64,000 nt of DNA, taken from NCBI GenBank assembly GCA_033060915.1, contig CM065396.1:6902501-6966500 (forward strand), given 5' to 3'. Shown here piece by piece: positions 23,541-36,500 of the stretch. The position numbers were made by a program, and so were the translations under genes. The stretch is from Euryodendron excelsum. Lineage: Eukaryota; Streptophyta; Magnoliopsida; Ericales; Pentaphylacaceae. Position 1 is the first letter of the stretch; every line of letters starts with the position of its first letter. Under the pieces are notes generated by a model. That model did no database searches. It saw only the letters and a list, made by a program, of their open reading frames with translations, and had not been told where the DNA came from.

Positions 23541-26500
23541 GGCTTTAGAATTTTTGAAAGTTTGAACTTAGAAAAGTTCCATTTTAGGAAAGTGCCAAAT
23601 TAGGAAAGTTTCGTATTCAGAAAGTTTTAACTTAAGAAAGTTTTGAATTTAGAAAACTTTGAAATTTAGCAAGTTTTTGTTTTGGAAAAATTTAAATCTA
23701 AGAAAGATTTGAAATTTGAAAAGTTTGATTTAAGAAAGATTCAGAAAGTTTAGAAATTGGGAAATATTTAAATTTAGATAGATTTGAAAGTTTGAAATTT
23801 GGAAAGGTTTGACATTATGATAGTTTAGAATTAGGAAATGATTGAATTAAGAAAGATTTGATTTCGATTTCCAAAAAAAGATGTTTGATTTTGTTTTCAA
23901 AAACGGAGGATTGAATTTGGTTTCCTAAGTTGGAAGACTAGATTTGACATAGAATTGGAAAGGATGAGATTTGAAAAACTTGAATTTAGAAAATATGATT
24001 TGACATGAAAAAGAGGTTTAAGAAACCTAAGAGTTTGATGTAGAAAAATAGAATTTTGTAAAGTTACGATTGGACGTGAAAAAGGAAAGTGGAAATTAGG
24101 GTTTCCTAGTCATTGGCTCTAGGGCTTGACTTGGGCTTCAAGAAAAGGAGATTTTGGAAAGCAAATCTTTTGAAGGAAGTTTCTAGGAGGGAAAATTGAA
24201 GAGTGTTTTTAGAAAGTAGAACTTATGAAGAGAGTTTTTGAAAAGAAGTTTGAAAAGAAGTTTTGGAAAGCAGAACTTTTGGAAAGAAAGTTTTTAGGAA
24301 GGAGATTTTTGAAAGCGTTTGAGGAAGTAGATTGGAAAAGAAGTTTGGAAAGAGATTTGAAAAAACGATTTGGAAAGGGAATGCAATATGGACTTTTATA
24401 AATCTCTAAAAATATTTCACTTTCCTAAAGACAACTCTAAACATAGGAAGATTAGAACCGTTCTAGTATTGTGGTTTTGAAAACAACAATGATTTGAAAA
24501 TATGGACCATATTGGTCTCATTAAATATAACACATTCCTAAAACAACTTGAGGGTTTACACCCAAAAACTTATGTCACACTTTCCTCAATCAATCCTAAC
24601 CATGGAGTGGCTAGAATCATCTTAAGATTTGAAAACAAGTTTAGAAAACGATTTTGAAGAGATGTATGAGTATGATATGCACAATGCAAGTAGGGTCGTG
24701 AACATATAAGGTTTAGGCTTCTTCACATAATCAAGGGGGCCGAACCCACGTGGTCTAAGATTAAATTAGAAGAAAGCCCCCTATACGGTGACTTTCAACC
24801 ATTCTTCCTACACATAAATTGGGGATTCCCTTATTTCAAGCATGCAAGAAAGGGAGGAAGAAGATAAAGGATTAAAATAGAAGAAAACCCAAATGGGTTA
24901 GGAGAGAGAAGAGGGAGTGGGGGAATTGCGTAAACGTAAATAAAAAACCAACCTTGTGTCTTCTTTGATTTGCTTGCTTTACTTGCTGGACTTCACGTCG
25001 ATCTTCGAGAGCTTTGGGATTGCAGCACTTTGTGTCTTCAATGGTCGGCTTGGAGGCTCGTATAGGCCCGTATTGAGTGTATGTATGCTAGGGTTAAAGT
25101 GTATGGGGGCTAGGATTTGAAAAAGCCTAAGAAAACTGGGGTTTGGAGAGAGTTTGGGGGCTTTATATCGAGAGACAGAGCTTCTAGAGTTAGATTGCCG
25201 ATCTTTTTCATGTAGGAAAGAGGTTTTGTATTTATAGACAAAAGTTTGACCTAGCGCCTGTTGCAGTGGCGCTAGGCTTAAAATCCTATTGGCACCACTA
25301 CTAGGGGAGCCAAGCCATTTTTTGGCTTGGCACCATTACTAATGGTGCCAGCCACTTAGGAAATATTTTAGGGTGGCAAGATACATATCTTCGACCCTTG
25401 ATACGCAATGCAGAAGATTTCGGCGCCTGTCTAAGTGACTACCATATAATTTTTGGCTTGGCTCCACTAGGAGTGACTCTGGAAGGTCTGGAAACGTTCC
25501 AAAAGGTCGGGAATGGACCGGAAGGCTGAAAATGGGTAGAAACCCTTGAAATAGTGTTCTAGGGGTAACGGACTTGAAAAATAAGCTCGGAATTATCGAC
25601 CGGGCTATTAGGGGTAAAACGGTCAACCAGACCAGAAAACCACTGGAATGGACTCAGAATAATCCATGAGCGGACTTGAAGATTGGAAACACTGTCCAGA
25701 GTGCTCCAAGGTAGTGTTAGTTCGATACCCAGAGCCGGTGTGGTTGCAAAAGGCGACCGGCCCACTAGGGGCAAAACGGTTATTTTTGCACCAAGTTTGC
25801 TGGAGTTAACTCAGAGTGATACGGAAAGATAATGAAGGTTCGGGAATACTATAAGAAGCATTCTCGGGAGATTTTTAGCTTAATACCCAAAGCTAGTGTG
25901 GTTCCTAGACCCACTCGAATGCCCAAGGCCAAAATAGTCATTTTGACCAAATGGTCTCGAAATTGGTCTGGAACCTATTGGAAGGCACTTAAACATGCCA
26001 CATCGTCTTTGGGATGATCTTGGAATGGTGGACTTGCCATTCTAAGGACTTACGTACTCTCTCAACAAGCGTGCCGGAAATGACCCAAGGGGTAGTTTGG
26101 TCATTTTTCACCGAAGTGGGCTAGCAGGCACTGGTGTTGACTTGAGTTTTGAGTGTTTCCGCCACTCTGATGGTCTATGTTGAGTTGGTTTCCAAAGGTA
26201 TCTCGTCTTTTGGTAAATGTGTCACAGCCAAGAGGCGAATTCGGTCCTGTGACATAGGGGGTTTGTTGGCAATTCCCTAATGTCGCCTGTTTGCGAGTGT
26301 TTCCGCCACTCTAACGGTTCCTGTTTCTTCCAGGGACTGTCTAATCTCAGGAAGCTGCTGGGTGTACTTATCATCTGAGAAATCAACTTTCTCGAAAGAC
26401 GTGTCGAATAACGGACATTTTTCATTGGCGGACTAGCAGACACCGAAGGTGGACCTTCTACCATCTTGGGGACTTGGATTCTCGTCCCTATTGACAGGTT

Positions 26501-26875
26501 TGAAGGGGCTTACCGCTCTGAAAAGTTTTCTCAGAAAACATGCCGGATTGGATGGTCTTACTACATGAAAGATCAACTTTTTCGAAAAGCGGGTTGAATT
26601 GAGTTTGATTGACTTAGACTGGAATTGAAACTGGAATTAAAGTTGAAATAAGGACTTACCGTCCTTGGGAAGACGTGCCAACTGGAATTGGATCGAGCAA
26701 TGCCATAAGGTCTTTTGGTCATTTTGCCTCTATTGGGCCCAGCGGGCCCACGAAGCAATTGATTGATTGGATTGAGTTCGAAAAATTGATTTGAACTTGA
26801 ATATGTCTATGTCAATTTGAATATGAGTCCTGTTGGACCGGAGATTGTTGAGTGGGCAAAAATGGGGTGCTTACA
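23541..26875 (-). repeat. R4: truncated long LTR (reverse) with intact U3 start
   Basis: It begins within the purine-rich block (CTTTAGAATTTTTGAAAGTT, matching about 34413 in R5) and runs through leader, TATA box (25229) and U3 to GGGGTGCTTACA at 26875. It is very close to R5 in sequence. The flank to the right looks like a polypurine tract rather than a target duplication, so this may be the 3' LTR of an element whose 5' LTR is R5 (inference). Confidence 0.8.
25229..25236 (-). promoter_or_regulatory. TATA box of R4
   Basis: TATTTATA on the plus strand; the neighbouring bases are more diverged than in R2 and R3. Confidence 0.55.
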
Positions 26876-26930
26876 ACTACGCTTCTTTTTCTGTCTTTGC
26901 TTGTCGAAGACAGAAAATGATAAAGTAAGA
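26876..26930 (-). other. Polypurine-tract-like flank of R4
   Basis: On the minus strand a purine-rich AAGACAGAAAAAGAAG run leads into the LTR start. A perfect 11-bp hairpin stem (26887-26897 with 26907-26917) overlaps it. It resembles the tract at 28294-28315. Confidence 0.5.
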
Positions 26931-28293
26931 GCCCATGTTGACCACGAGGTGATTGGAGGGAAGGACTTTGGAAATTTTCGAAAACTGGAGCTTGAAATTT
27001 GGAATGAGAAAGTTGGATTGTCTTGATTTTTGAAATCTAGAATTTGAAAAACCTTGACTTTGAAATGATTTTGGAATTAAGGTTGATTGTTTAAAAAGAT
27101 TTTGAAATTGATTTTGGAAATGAATTAATTCGGATTTATATTAGAAAGATTTTGGAAAACCTTTGAAACTTGGATCAAAACGTTTAAGGAAAATGTTTTA
27201 AAACTTAAATAGGCTTTTGAGGGGGAAGCTTGAAAATCTAAAAATTTTGAAAATAGGATTTTGGAAAGGAAAGAGCTTAGGAACCTCATGAAACTTTTTA
27301 AAAAAGAAAGTTTAAAAACCTTTGGAATATTTTTAGAATGAAGCCTTTGAAGGATAAAGCTCGAGAAACCCAAGAAATGATTATGAAATTAAACTTTTTG
27401 AAATCAAAGTTTTTGAAGGAAAAGTTAGGAGAACCATAAGAATGAGGCCTTTTTGGCAGAGAAGACCCTGAGAAACTCAGGGGGTCTTTGAAAATTTTTG
27501 AAAGAAGAACTTAGGAGAATTTTTTGAAAATAGAATTTTAGATGAGACTTTGGAGAAAAGACTTTTGGGAAATCCTTTAAAAACAGACTTTGGATTTAGA
27601 AAATATCGACTTTGACTTTGATAAGAATTTTGGACGGAGGAGTTCAAAAACTTTGAAATTTGAGAGAAATTTTTGAAGGAAAGAGTCAAGAATCTTTGAG
27701 GATTGATTTTTAAAGAGTGTTAGAAAATGTTGAGACTTGATTGGAAGAAAGATCTTTTGAAGAAGAAAACTAGAAAAGTTTTTTTTTTTTAAATGGATTT
27801 TGACGAAAAACATTTGAGATTCAATTTTGAAAAGGACTTTGTGCCTTGATTTTTGGAATAGATTTTGGAAGGAAACGTTTAGTAACCCTAGGATTTGAAA
27901 ATGATTTTGAAGATGAAGTTTTGGAAGAGAGAGTTAGAAAACCTTTTAAGAACTGATTTTGGAAAAGAATTTTGGAGGAAAAAGTTAAGAAAATTTTTGA
28001 AAGCTTATTCATTTTAATTACTATTTTACCCTTTGTCCTTTTGATTGTATATACCATATTTTGATATTCTTACCTTGGTTTACCTTTCGGGATGGTTGAC
28101 GTGAGTGATGACGGTTCTGAGAGGAGCTGTTAGTCTGGGAAAGGGGGCATCCTCCAGTCATAGCAGAAGGGGAAGTAGGCCTCCAGTTGACCCCTTCCCT
28201 CCTGTCAAGCTAGCTTTTGAAGAGGAGATGAACATTGTGGATGAGGCACCAGGCCTAGTAGATTGCTGAGCAGGCAAAAACGGGGAGCTTATA
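26931..28293 (-). repeat. R6: LTR of a related family (reverse), left end missing
   Basis: The right end GCAAAAACGGGGAGCTTATA is the reverse complement of TATAAGCTCCCCG, a variant of the family start. The U3 after it (28060-28260) does not match the R/F copies. Further left lies a C-poor GAAAATTTTGAAA-like block similar in style to the other LTRs. No U5 end is found; the left boundary is uncertain. Confidence 0.5.
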
Positions 28294-28315
28294 GCTGCCC
28301 CTCCTTCTCTGTCTT
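28294..28315 (-). other. Polypurine tract next to R6
   Basis: On the minus strand AAGACAGAGAAGGAGGGGCA leads directly into the R6 start. This is a good plus-strand primer candidate and marks the 3' end of an internal domain that extends to the right. Confidence 0.65.
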
Positions 28316-28995
28316 GAACTGATATTCTGTCTGGCAGGATGATACTCCTCTAGAGAAATTGACGATTAATGTCTGATACTTTTGAACTGGTACTTCGTCT
28401 GGCGAAACGCTGCTCCTCTGGGGAAGTCTAAGGTTAATGTGTGATACTTCTTCAACTGGCACTCCGTCTGGTGAAACACAACTCCTCTGGGGAAGTCTTA
28501 GATTGATGTATGATACTTCTTGAACCGGCACTCCGTCTGGCAAAACGCTACTTCTCTGGGGATGTCCAAGGTTGATGTCTGATACTTCTTGAACCGGCAC
28601 TCCATATGGTGAAACACTGCTTCTCTGGGGAAGTTCAAGGTTGATTTTTGATACTTCTTAAATCGGCACTCCATCTGGCGAAATACTGCTCCTTTAGTGA
28701 TGTCCAAGGTTAATATCTAATACTTCTTGAACTGACAGTCCGTCTGGCGAAACGCTGCTTGTCTAGGGAAGTCCAAGGTTGATTTCTGATACTTCTTGAA
28801 CTAGCACTCCGTTTGGCAAAATGCTACTTCTCTGGGAAAGTCCAAGGTTGATGTCTAACACTTCTTGAACTGGCAGTTCGTCTGGTGAAATGCTACTCCT
28901 CTAAGAAAGTCCAAGGTTGATATTTGACACTTCTTGAACCGACACTCCGTCTGGCGAAGCGCTGCTCCTCTGGGAAAGTCCAAGGTTGATTGGGG
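28316..28995 (-). repeat. 69-bp tandem array, about 10 copies (3'-UTR repeat)
   Basis: Units are marked by ACTTCTTGAACCGGCACTCC, GTCTGGCGAAACGCTGCT and CTCTGGGGAAGTCCAAGG. The period counted between neighbouring units near 28519 and 28588 is 69 bp. It lies against the polypurine tract of a reverse element, the same architecture as the 78-bp array but unrelated in sequence. The minus strand gives a partly open 23-residue repeat; no protein family is recognised. Confidence 0.82.
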
Positions 28996-29150
28996 AGGTC
29001 GAGGGTGGGCCATTGCCCCATTCTGTTTCTTGTCCGCTATGGAAGTCTGGGCCTTCCAATACGTGTGCCAGTGTTGGAGATGTAATAGCTTGCTTGGTCA
29101 TGGGGTAACTTTAGCTTCTTTTTGTGCTTTTCCCCTTTTCTCATTTTCTT

Positions 29151-29203
<53 letters not shown>

Positions 29204-32200
29204 TAAAGCAAGTTTTTATGCAAAAATAGTTTATTTATACCAATTCTAAAAAAGCAAAAGTAAATGGGTGAATACATGTTATACTTTTCGATGAATGCAC
29301 ATATGGGAATAGAGTTGAATGCATATCATACTTTTTAATGAATGTAAATAAAGAAATAGAATTGAATGCATGTCCTATTTTCTGTTTGATGAATGCATGA
29401 ATAGATACAAACTACATAGGAATTAATGGATATACAGGTTATACATGACATGAATGTATTACTACTACACGTATATAAGCTATCTACAAAGAATGTCCCA
29501 AGATTGCCCCAGGGCCCATACTCTTAGGATTCTATTTCCCTTCCAGGATTCTGCCCCATTCGGTTTCGTCTCATTCTCATCGGGATGTGATAGCATTTAC
29601 ACCATTCTCCAGGGACCTTGACCTTTTGGTTTGCTATCCTATCTCTACTTTCTACAGGGTTGTTGTTTGGGATTTTTCTGACCTCACTTGGTTTTCTCTC
29701 TCAGATTTCCAAAATGCCACCGTGGTTTGAGCGACAACTCACATGCCCTTTGCAGAGCGATAAACAGCTAGGCCCTCAATCCGAGAAGACTTCTTTTAGG
29801 ACTGTAATGTAGTCTGGGTTTAGGGGTTGTAAGAAACAAAGGGATATTTAGGCTCAAAGATCTTCTTTTAATGGGTTGTTTAAACCAAAACCATCTAAGC
29901 ATACCTTGGAGCATGAGATTGCCCTTGCATTCCTTTCCAGTTTTCCTTTCTCATCCTATTTATCTTGGTATTGTTCAGGCTTAATTGAACTAAGCAATTT
30001 TCTTTGGTCAGAGAGGACTTTAATTTGGACCATAACGTAGGCTAGTTTAAGGGGTTTATGAATGAAAGGGTATAAAGGCTCAAAATTTTCACTTGTGGGG
30101 TTTCAAAAGACCAATGATCACCTTTGGCAATTTAACTTCCATTCACTGCTTTCTTCTTTCCTTCAAATTCTTGTTGTTCTTCTACACCGCTTTCTGCCTT
30201 CTAATTTAAGATTTTCTTTTTTTTTTTTATTAAAAAATTTGTTGCTAAGTTGACTTTTGGAGATGCCAAAATTTTCATTTACATTTTGGGATGATAGTAT
30301 CTTCTTTTGAAAATCACCACGAACAAAATATCTTCTTTACTAGAGATGCCTTTGACACCATAACTTCTTGAAAATCACCATTTTCATCGTTGCTCATTAT
30401 ATCTTCTTGGAAATCATCCTTTTCATCATTGCTCATTAGTTCCTACTTATGACTTTTGCCTTAACCCAGTGTGGGCGATGACCATCCGGTTAGTTTTCTT
30501 GAGAAATTATAACCGGCTCAAGTGGGCTTTGCAAAGGAATTTTTGTGTATGGTCGCAGAATTGAGGGCCTCTCATCATTTCAAATTGAATTGCTTAGTCC
30601 ATAAAGCCTTTATACAAAATTTAGACAATGTTCCTAAAAAATGGTGTGTTTCTGCCAGTAACCCCATATATATTCTATTGAATCAACTACTCTGTGCTTA
30701 CTCCAGTGTGGGCGATGGTTCTTGGTTTAGGAATATCTAAATAAAAATCACTTACAGCTCTAGTGGGCTGAGCAAGGGGTAGTGTTTATTTCTTATTGGA
30801 TAAATATAACAATAGCTCCTCATCATTTTGAGGACTCAACTGCCCATCGCTTAGCCAGGATATCACTCAAGTGTCGCCCCTTCAATAAATTCCGCACCTT
30901 GTTAAGATTGCCTCCCTCCTATCTCTCATTCTCTCTCTCTGTCGCTTGAAGGTTTTAACCCCGTTTGAGTGACTTGCCCATGTTATCCCATCATTCAAGT
31001 CAAGTCATTACTAAATGGAAAAGAATCCCTAAAAGTAATAATCATCCACAAGAGTATAAGACAAAGGGAATAAACTGAGACCTATCTCTTTTTCATTTCA
31101 AATCATGAATGCATGGCATGCGATATTTGTTTAAAAAAGGTATGCAAGAAAAGAAAGATGGAAAGAAAATAGACGAATTTTGTGGAAACCTTCCTTTTCT
31201 TGTGAGCCTTTTAGTGATAACCTTTAATAGGGTTTTGGGCTCATGACGGCGTCCTCTATACTCCAATTGCCGTGTATTTCATCTGATTATGCTAGGCTCG
31301 AGGATTGATGCTGTGGCAACAAGGTGCCAAGCTAATGGCCGAGAGAGAGAGCATTCATGGATGGATGGTCCACCCATTTTTATTCTTCTAAGGGGATCAT
31401 TCCTCTTCCAACAATTGGTTCTATCCTCATATGAATTGTGAATGAGATGGGATGTAGGAGGGATTCCATGAGTTCAGTTATGCTTTTTGACATGAAAAAA
31501 AAGAAAGAGAGAAAAATATAGTACATTTAGCATATGGAGTTGGAGATTTTATGCGATGTATGTTCTATGGAGGTTATTTTTTTTATTTTTTTTAAGGGAA
31601 TCGAGGCATGATGCTTAGCCTATTTTGGAGGGGAGTTTTACCCCTTATGCAATACAATATCTTTTTGGCATGGGCTGGTTAATGTTTCTTTATTTGGGCA
31701 ATCCCGCCTCTATGGATGGAGAGAAATTTGGGTCTCTCTTGAGAAATAGTTCTATGCATGTCATGAATCCTTAGAGTTGAGAAAACCTTAGGGGTTCTGG
31801 TAGGTTCAATTAACATGAGATTGGATTGCTCTTTTCTCTCTACGGTTGATTGAATGCATGAGGATGTAATGACTTGAGTTTCTTGGAACTCTTGCCTTAG
31901 AGTAAATATGAATGCATAAGCATAATGGAAGTAAACATGTAAGAAGTATGATAACAATAAATGAATGATTTAGAAAAACCCTCTTCTTGTCTTGCTTTTA
32001 CCTTCGATTCTCTTGGTTCTTGGAGATGAGGAGGGGGAGGATAGAAGACAAGAAACAAAATAGAAGTTAGTCCCTTGATTTGAAAATCTTTATGCAATGC
32101 ATGTCTTAGGGGTGCCCCTACTTGAGAAAGAACCTAGACATGATGTATTTGCTCACTTTTGGAGATAGGGGGTTTGCCCCTGTATGCAGATACCTTGCCG

Positions 32201-33511
32201 TCAAGTGGGAATTTTCATCCATTCATACATTCATCCATCCATTCATTCGCAGAAAATAAAGAAGTACACTGAACTTTGGGTTTAAAATACAAAAGAATTG
32301 AAATACATTTTAATAGGGTGAGGGGGAACATTTTTCTTTGGACTTCCACCTATCTACTTTTACATTAGAAATCCTAAACTACTCTTGAGTCTTCAGATTT
32401 GCCTTCTTCAAGTTTGACATTGGGGAGGTCGTTGAGAGACCTCATTCATTGATTGCCCCTTGTCTTCTTGGCAACTCTATCTCTATAAGCACAGAGGGAT
32501 TGGGGCCCTGCTTTATCTAATGAGTATGCATACTATGAATCCTTAGGTTTTCATAAGAACCCTTAGGGTTTGGGTAGGTTCGATGCAAGGGAGAGTGACC
32601 TTGGTGTCACTCTCTTTGGGTTGATCATATGCATGAGAATGTAGTGACTTGAATTACTTTGTAACTCTCGTCTTAGGATGGAATATTGTATGCATGAACA
32701 TGGATGCAAAGAGCATAGAGAGAGAGAATGCAGCTGTAAAGTAAATACGAATGTATGAGTAGCTAGATAGGCATTATGACGGTAAGAGTAAAATCATTAT
32801 AACAACACGAAAAAACAAATAAAAGGAAAGTAAAGCAGTTGCCTTTCCTCCATGTTTTTGAAAACTGCATGCATGTCTTAAATCTGGCAGAGGTTTGGCT
32901 ATGCATGGTGTCTATATGAGCATGAGGTTGAGAGTTTACTACTGTGTCCTAAGAAGGCTCAGATCCCAAATCTTCAAACCTAGGCCCACTCCCCAAGGTG
33001 GTGCCATGATCGGTTGGTGATCCAAGCGGGGGAACCATCAAGAGGCCGTAGGTGAAGAAACTGACACAGCATCTTGCCCACAACCAATATACCATTTCCC
33101 CTTCTAACTAGAAGGGACATATTAGGGTAGAGAATGCAAATATGCAGAATGCAAGTACACATACAGTGTGTGTGTGATTTTTAAAAATTGGAGGAAAGAG
33201 CCCAGCAACTCTCATCCATCCTATTCATTCCATACATTCATAACATACATAGCAATTAAGATAACATGAAACAAATTGTCAACAAAGGTCCACCTACAAA
33301 AAAAAAATAAAGATGCAAAAGTCACTACATGAATGACAAACTTCATACAAGATAGAATGAATATGAGTAGAATGCAAACAATGACATGTTTTTGAAAACA
33401 ACTTGGAAAAACTTGATTTTGAAAGTTTGGAGTGGATAGAATTGAACAAATTAATCTAAGACTCCAAATGGGTGAGGGTGAAAGACTTGACATTAGCCTA
33501 ACTCTCTAAGC
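28996..33511 (-). other. Non-coding internal domain of a long-LTR element
   Basis: About 4.5 kb without gag, protease, RT, RNase H or integrase motifs on either strand. It contains imperfect direct duplications: about 29790-29870 with 30015-30095 (GTAATGTAG/CATAACGTAG ... AGGCTCAAA), about 30470-30530 with 30695-30770 (CAGTGTGGGCGATG), and about 31730-32110 with 32520-32890 (ATGAATCCTTAG ... GGTAGGTTC ... GCATGAGGATGTA). Bounded by a polypurine tract on the left and a PBS on the right, it looks like the internal part of a non-autonomous (LARD-like) element, or what remains after loss of the coding region. Confidence 0.5.
29155..29197. repeat. (GA)n microsatellite
   Basis: An uninterrupted GA dinucleotide run of about 21 repeats follows TTTCTTTTT. 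Confidence 0.95.
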
Positions 33512-33530
33512 TTCCCCAACGGAGTCGCTA
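33512..33530 (-). other. Primer-binding site of the R5 element
   Basis: On the minus strand the R5 end CTCGACA is followed by GCT and AGCGACTCCGTTGGGGAA. This differs at about two bases from the TGGCGACTCCGCTGGGGA site complementary to tRNA-Arg that is typical of Ogre/Tat elements. It shows that R5 is a genuine 5' LTR in reverse orientation and that the internal domain lies to the left. Confidence 0.8.
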
Positions 33531-36500
33531 GCTGTCGAGCCCCGATTTTCACACTCGAAGGACTAGTGTGACTAGGTTTGAATTTGAAATTGATTTTGAA
33601 TAAGGGCTTTTGGAAAAGATTTGGAGTCGCCACCTAACTTAATTATGGTGAGTTAGGTCACCTAAAACCAAGCACCATCCAAAGATTACACATAGGGTTT
33701 TTCAAAAAGATTTTGAAAACTTCTTTAAGAGAGGGTTTTTAAGAAAAAAAGTTATTTCGCAACCTTTGGAAAAGTGTAAGCCCTTTTTGAAAACAACTCC
33801 ATTTTAGTCTTTGAAAACAATGATTCTAGGTTCAAAGGTTGGTTACGTGTAGGGAAGACACACTAAGCCATCACCCTACCCCGCCCTTACAGTACCTACA
33901 TGTCTATTCACCCTAGGTTCACTCATTCAGAATCTTTGATTAATAAATGTCCAATACTATCCACTTTTAGAAAGAAGTTGACATGATGCATGATATGCAA
34001 GAAAAGAAAAGACTTTGATTTTGAAAATAGATTTGATAAGCGAATTTGATTTAATTTTGGAAATAGATTCAAAAAGATAGATTTGATATTTGAAAGAAAA
34101 TTTTAGAAATTAGAAATAGAGTTTTGAAAAGAGGTTGTAAAGTTAAAAAGTTGAAATAGATCATGGAATTGGAAGTTTGAAAGAGGTCATGAAAATAGAA
34201 ATAGAAGCTTGAAAGATGTTGTGACCGCACAAATGAGGGTTACCTACGTATCCCTTTTTAGGAATCAGGTCAGTCATAATTCAGACAAGAGTCCGATTGA
34301 AAACAGACATTTTTAGGCTTCAAAAAGTTTGATTTGAAAAGATTAGATTAGAAAGGGGTTTGATTTGGAATGGTTTTAGAGAAGTTAAAAATTAGGAAAG
34401 ATTGGACTTTAGAAAGCTTTAGAATTTTTGAAAGTTTGAACTTAGGAAAGTTCCATTTTAGGAAAGTGCCAAATTGGGAAAGTTTCGGATTTAGAAAGTT
34501 TCAACTTAAGAAAGTTTTGAATTTAGAAAACTTTGAAATTTAGAAAGTTTTGATTTTGGAAAAATTTCAATCTAAGAAAGATTTGGAATTTAAAAAGTTT
34601 AATTTATAAAACATTTAGAAAGTTTAGAAATTAGGAAAGGTTTAAATTTAGAAAGATTGGAAAGTTTGAAATTTAGAATGGTTTGACATTAGGATAGTTT
34701 AGAATTAAGAAAGGATTGAATTAAGAAAGATTTGATTTCTATTTCCAAAAAAAAGATGATTTGATTTTGTTTCTAAAAACGGAGGATTGGATTTGGTTTC
34801 CTAAGTTGGAAGACTAGATTTGATAAGGAATTGGAAATGATGAGATTTTAAAAACTTGGATTTAGAAAATATGATTTGACATGAAAAAGTGGTTTAAGAA
34901 TCCTAAGAGTTTGATGTAGAAAAATAGAATTTTGAAAAGTTATGATTGGATGTGGAAAAGAAAAGTGAAAATTAGAGTTTCCTAATCATTGGCTCTAGGG
35001 CTTGACTTGGGCTTCAAGAAAATGAGATTTTGGAAAGCAAATCTTTTGAAGGGAGTTTCTAGGAGAGAAAATTGAAGAGTGTTTTTAGAAAGTAGAACTT
35101 TTGAAGAGAGTTTTTGAAAAGAAGTTTTGGAAAGCAGAACTTTTGGAAAGAAAGTTTTTAGGAAGGAGATTTTTGAAAGTGTTTGAGGAAGTAGATTGGA
35201 AAAGAAGTTTGGAAAGAGATTTGAAAAAACGATTTGGAAAGGGAATGCAATATGGATTTTTATAAATCTCTAAAAATATCTCACTTTCCTAAAGACAACT
35301 CTAAACATAGGAAGATTAGAACCGTTCTAGTATTGTGGTTTTGAAAACAACAATGATTTGAAAATATGGACCATATTGGTCTCATTAAATATAACGCATT
35401 CCTAAAGCAACCCTAACTATAGAATGGCTAGAATCACCTTAAGATGATGATTTTAACAGAAACAACTTAAGGGTTTACACCCAAAAACTTATGTAACACT
35501 TCCCTAAAACAATCCTAACCATGGAGTGGCTAGAATCATCTTAGGATTGTGATTTTGAAAACAAGTTTGGAAAAAGAAGATTTAATACAAGTTTTTGAAA
35601 AAGATTTTTGATGCAAGTTTTGAAAATAAGTTTAGAAAATGATTTTGAAGAGAAGTATAAGTATGATATGCACAATGCAAGTAGGGTCGTGAACACACAA
35701 GGTTTAGGCTTCACCACATAATCAAGGGGGCCGAACCCACGTGGTCTAAGGTTAAATTAGAAGAAAGCTCTCGACACGGTGACTTTCAACCTTTCTTCCT
35801 AAATATGAATCGGGGATTCCCTTGTTTCAAGCATGCAAGAAAGGGAGGAAGAAGATAGGGGATTAAAATAGAAGAAAACCCAAGTGGGTTAAGAGAGAAA
35901 AGAGAGAGGGGGGGAATTGCATAAACATAAATAGAAAACCAACTTTGTGTCTTCTTTGATTTGCTTGCTTTACTTCACGTCGATCTTCCAGAGCTTTGGG
36001 ATTGCAGCACCTTCAGTCTTCAGTGGTCGGCTTGGAGGCTCGTATAGGCACATATGTATACTACGGTTAAAGTGTATAGGGGCTAGGGTTTGAAGAAGCC
36101 TAAGAAAACTAGGGTTTGGAGAGAGTTTGGGGGCTGTATAGCAAGAGAAAGAGTTTCTAGAGTTAGATTGCCAACAAAATATTGACCTAGCGCCTGTTGC
36201 AATGGCGCCAGGCTTAAAATCCTATTGGCGCCATTACTAGTGGGACCATGCCATTTTTGGCTTAGCGCCAGCCACTTAGAAAATATTTTAGAGCGGCAAG
36301 AAATATATCTTCGACCCTTGATACGCAAGACAGAAGATTTAGGCGTCTGTCCTAGTGACTACCATGTAATTTTTGGCGTGGCTCCACAAGAAGTGACTCT
36401 GGAAGGTCTGGGAATGTTTCAAAAGGCCAGGAATGGTCCGAAAGGCCAAAAATGGGTAGAAACCCTTGAATTAATGTCCCAATGGTGACAGGCTTAAAAA

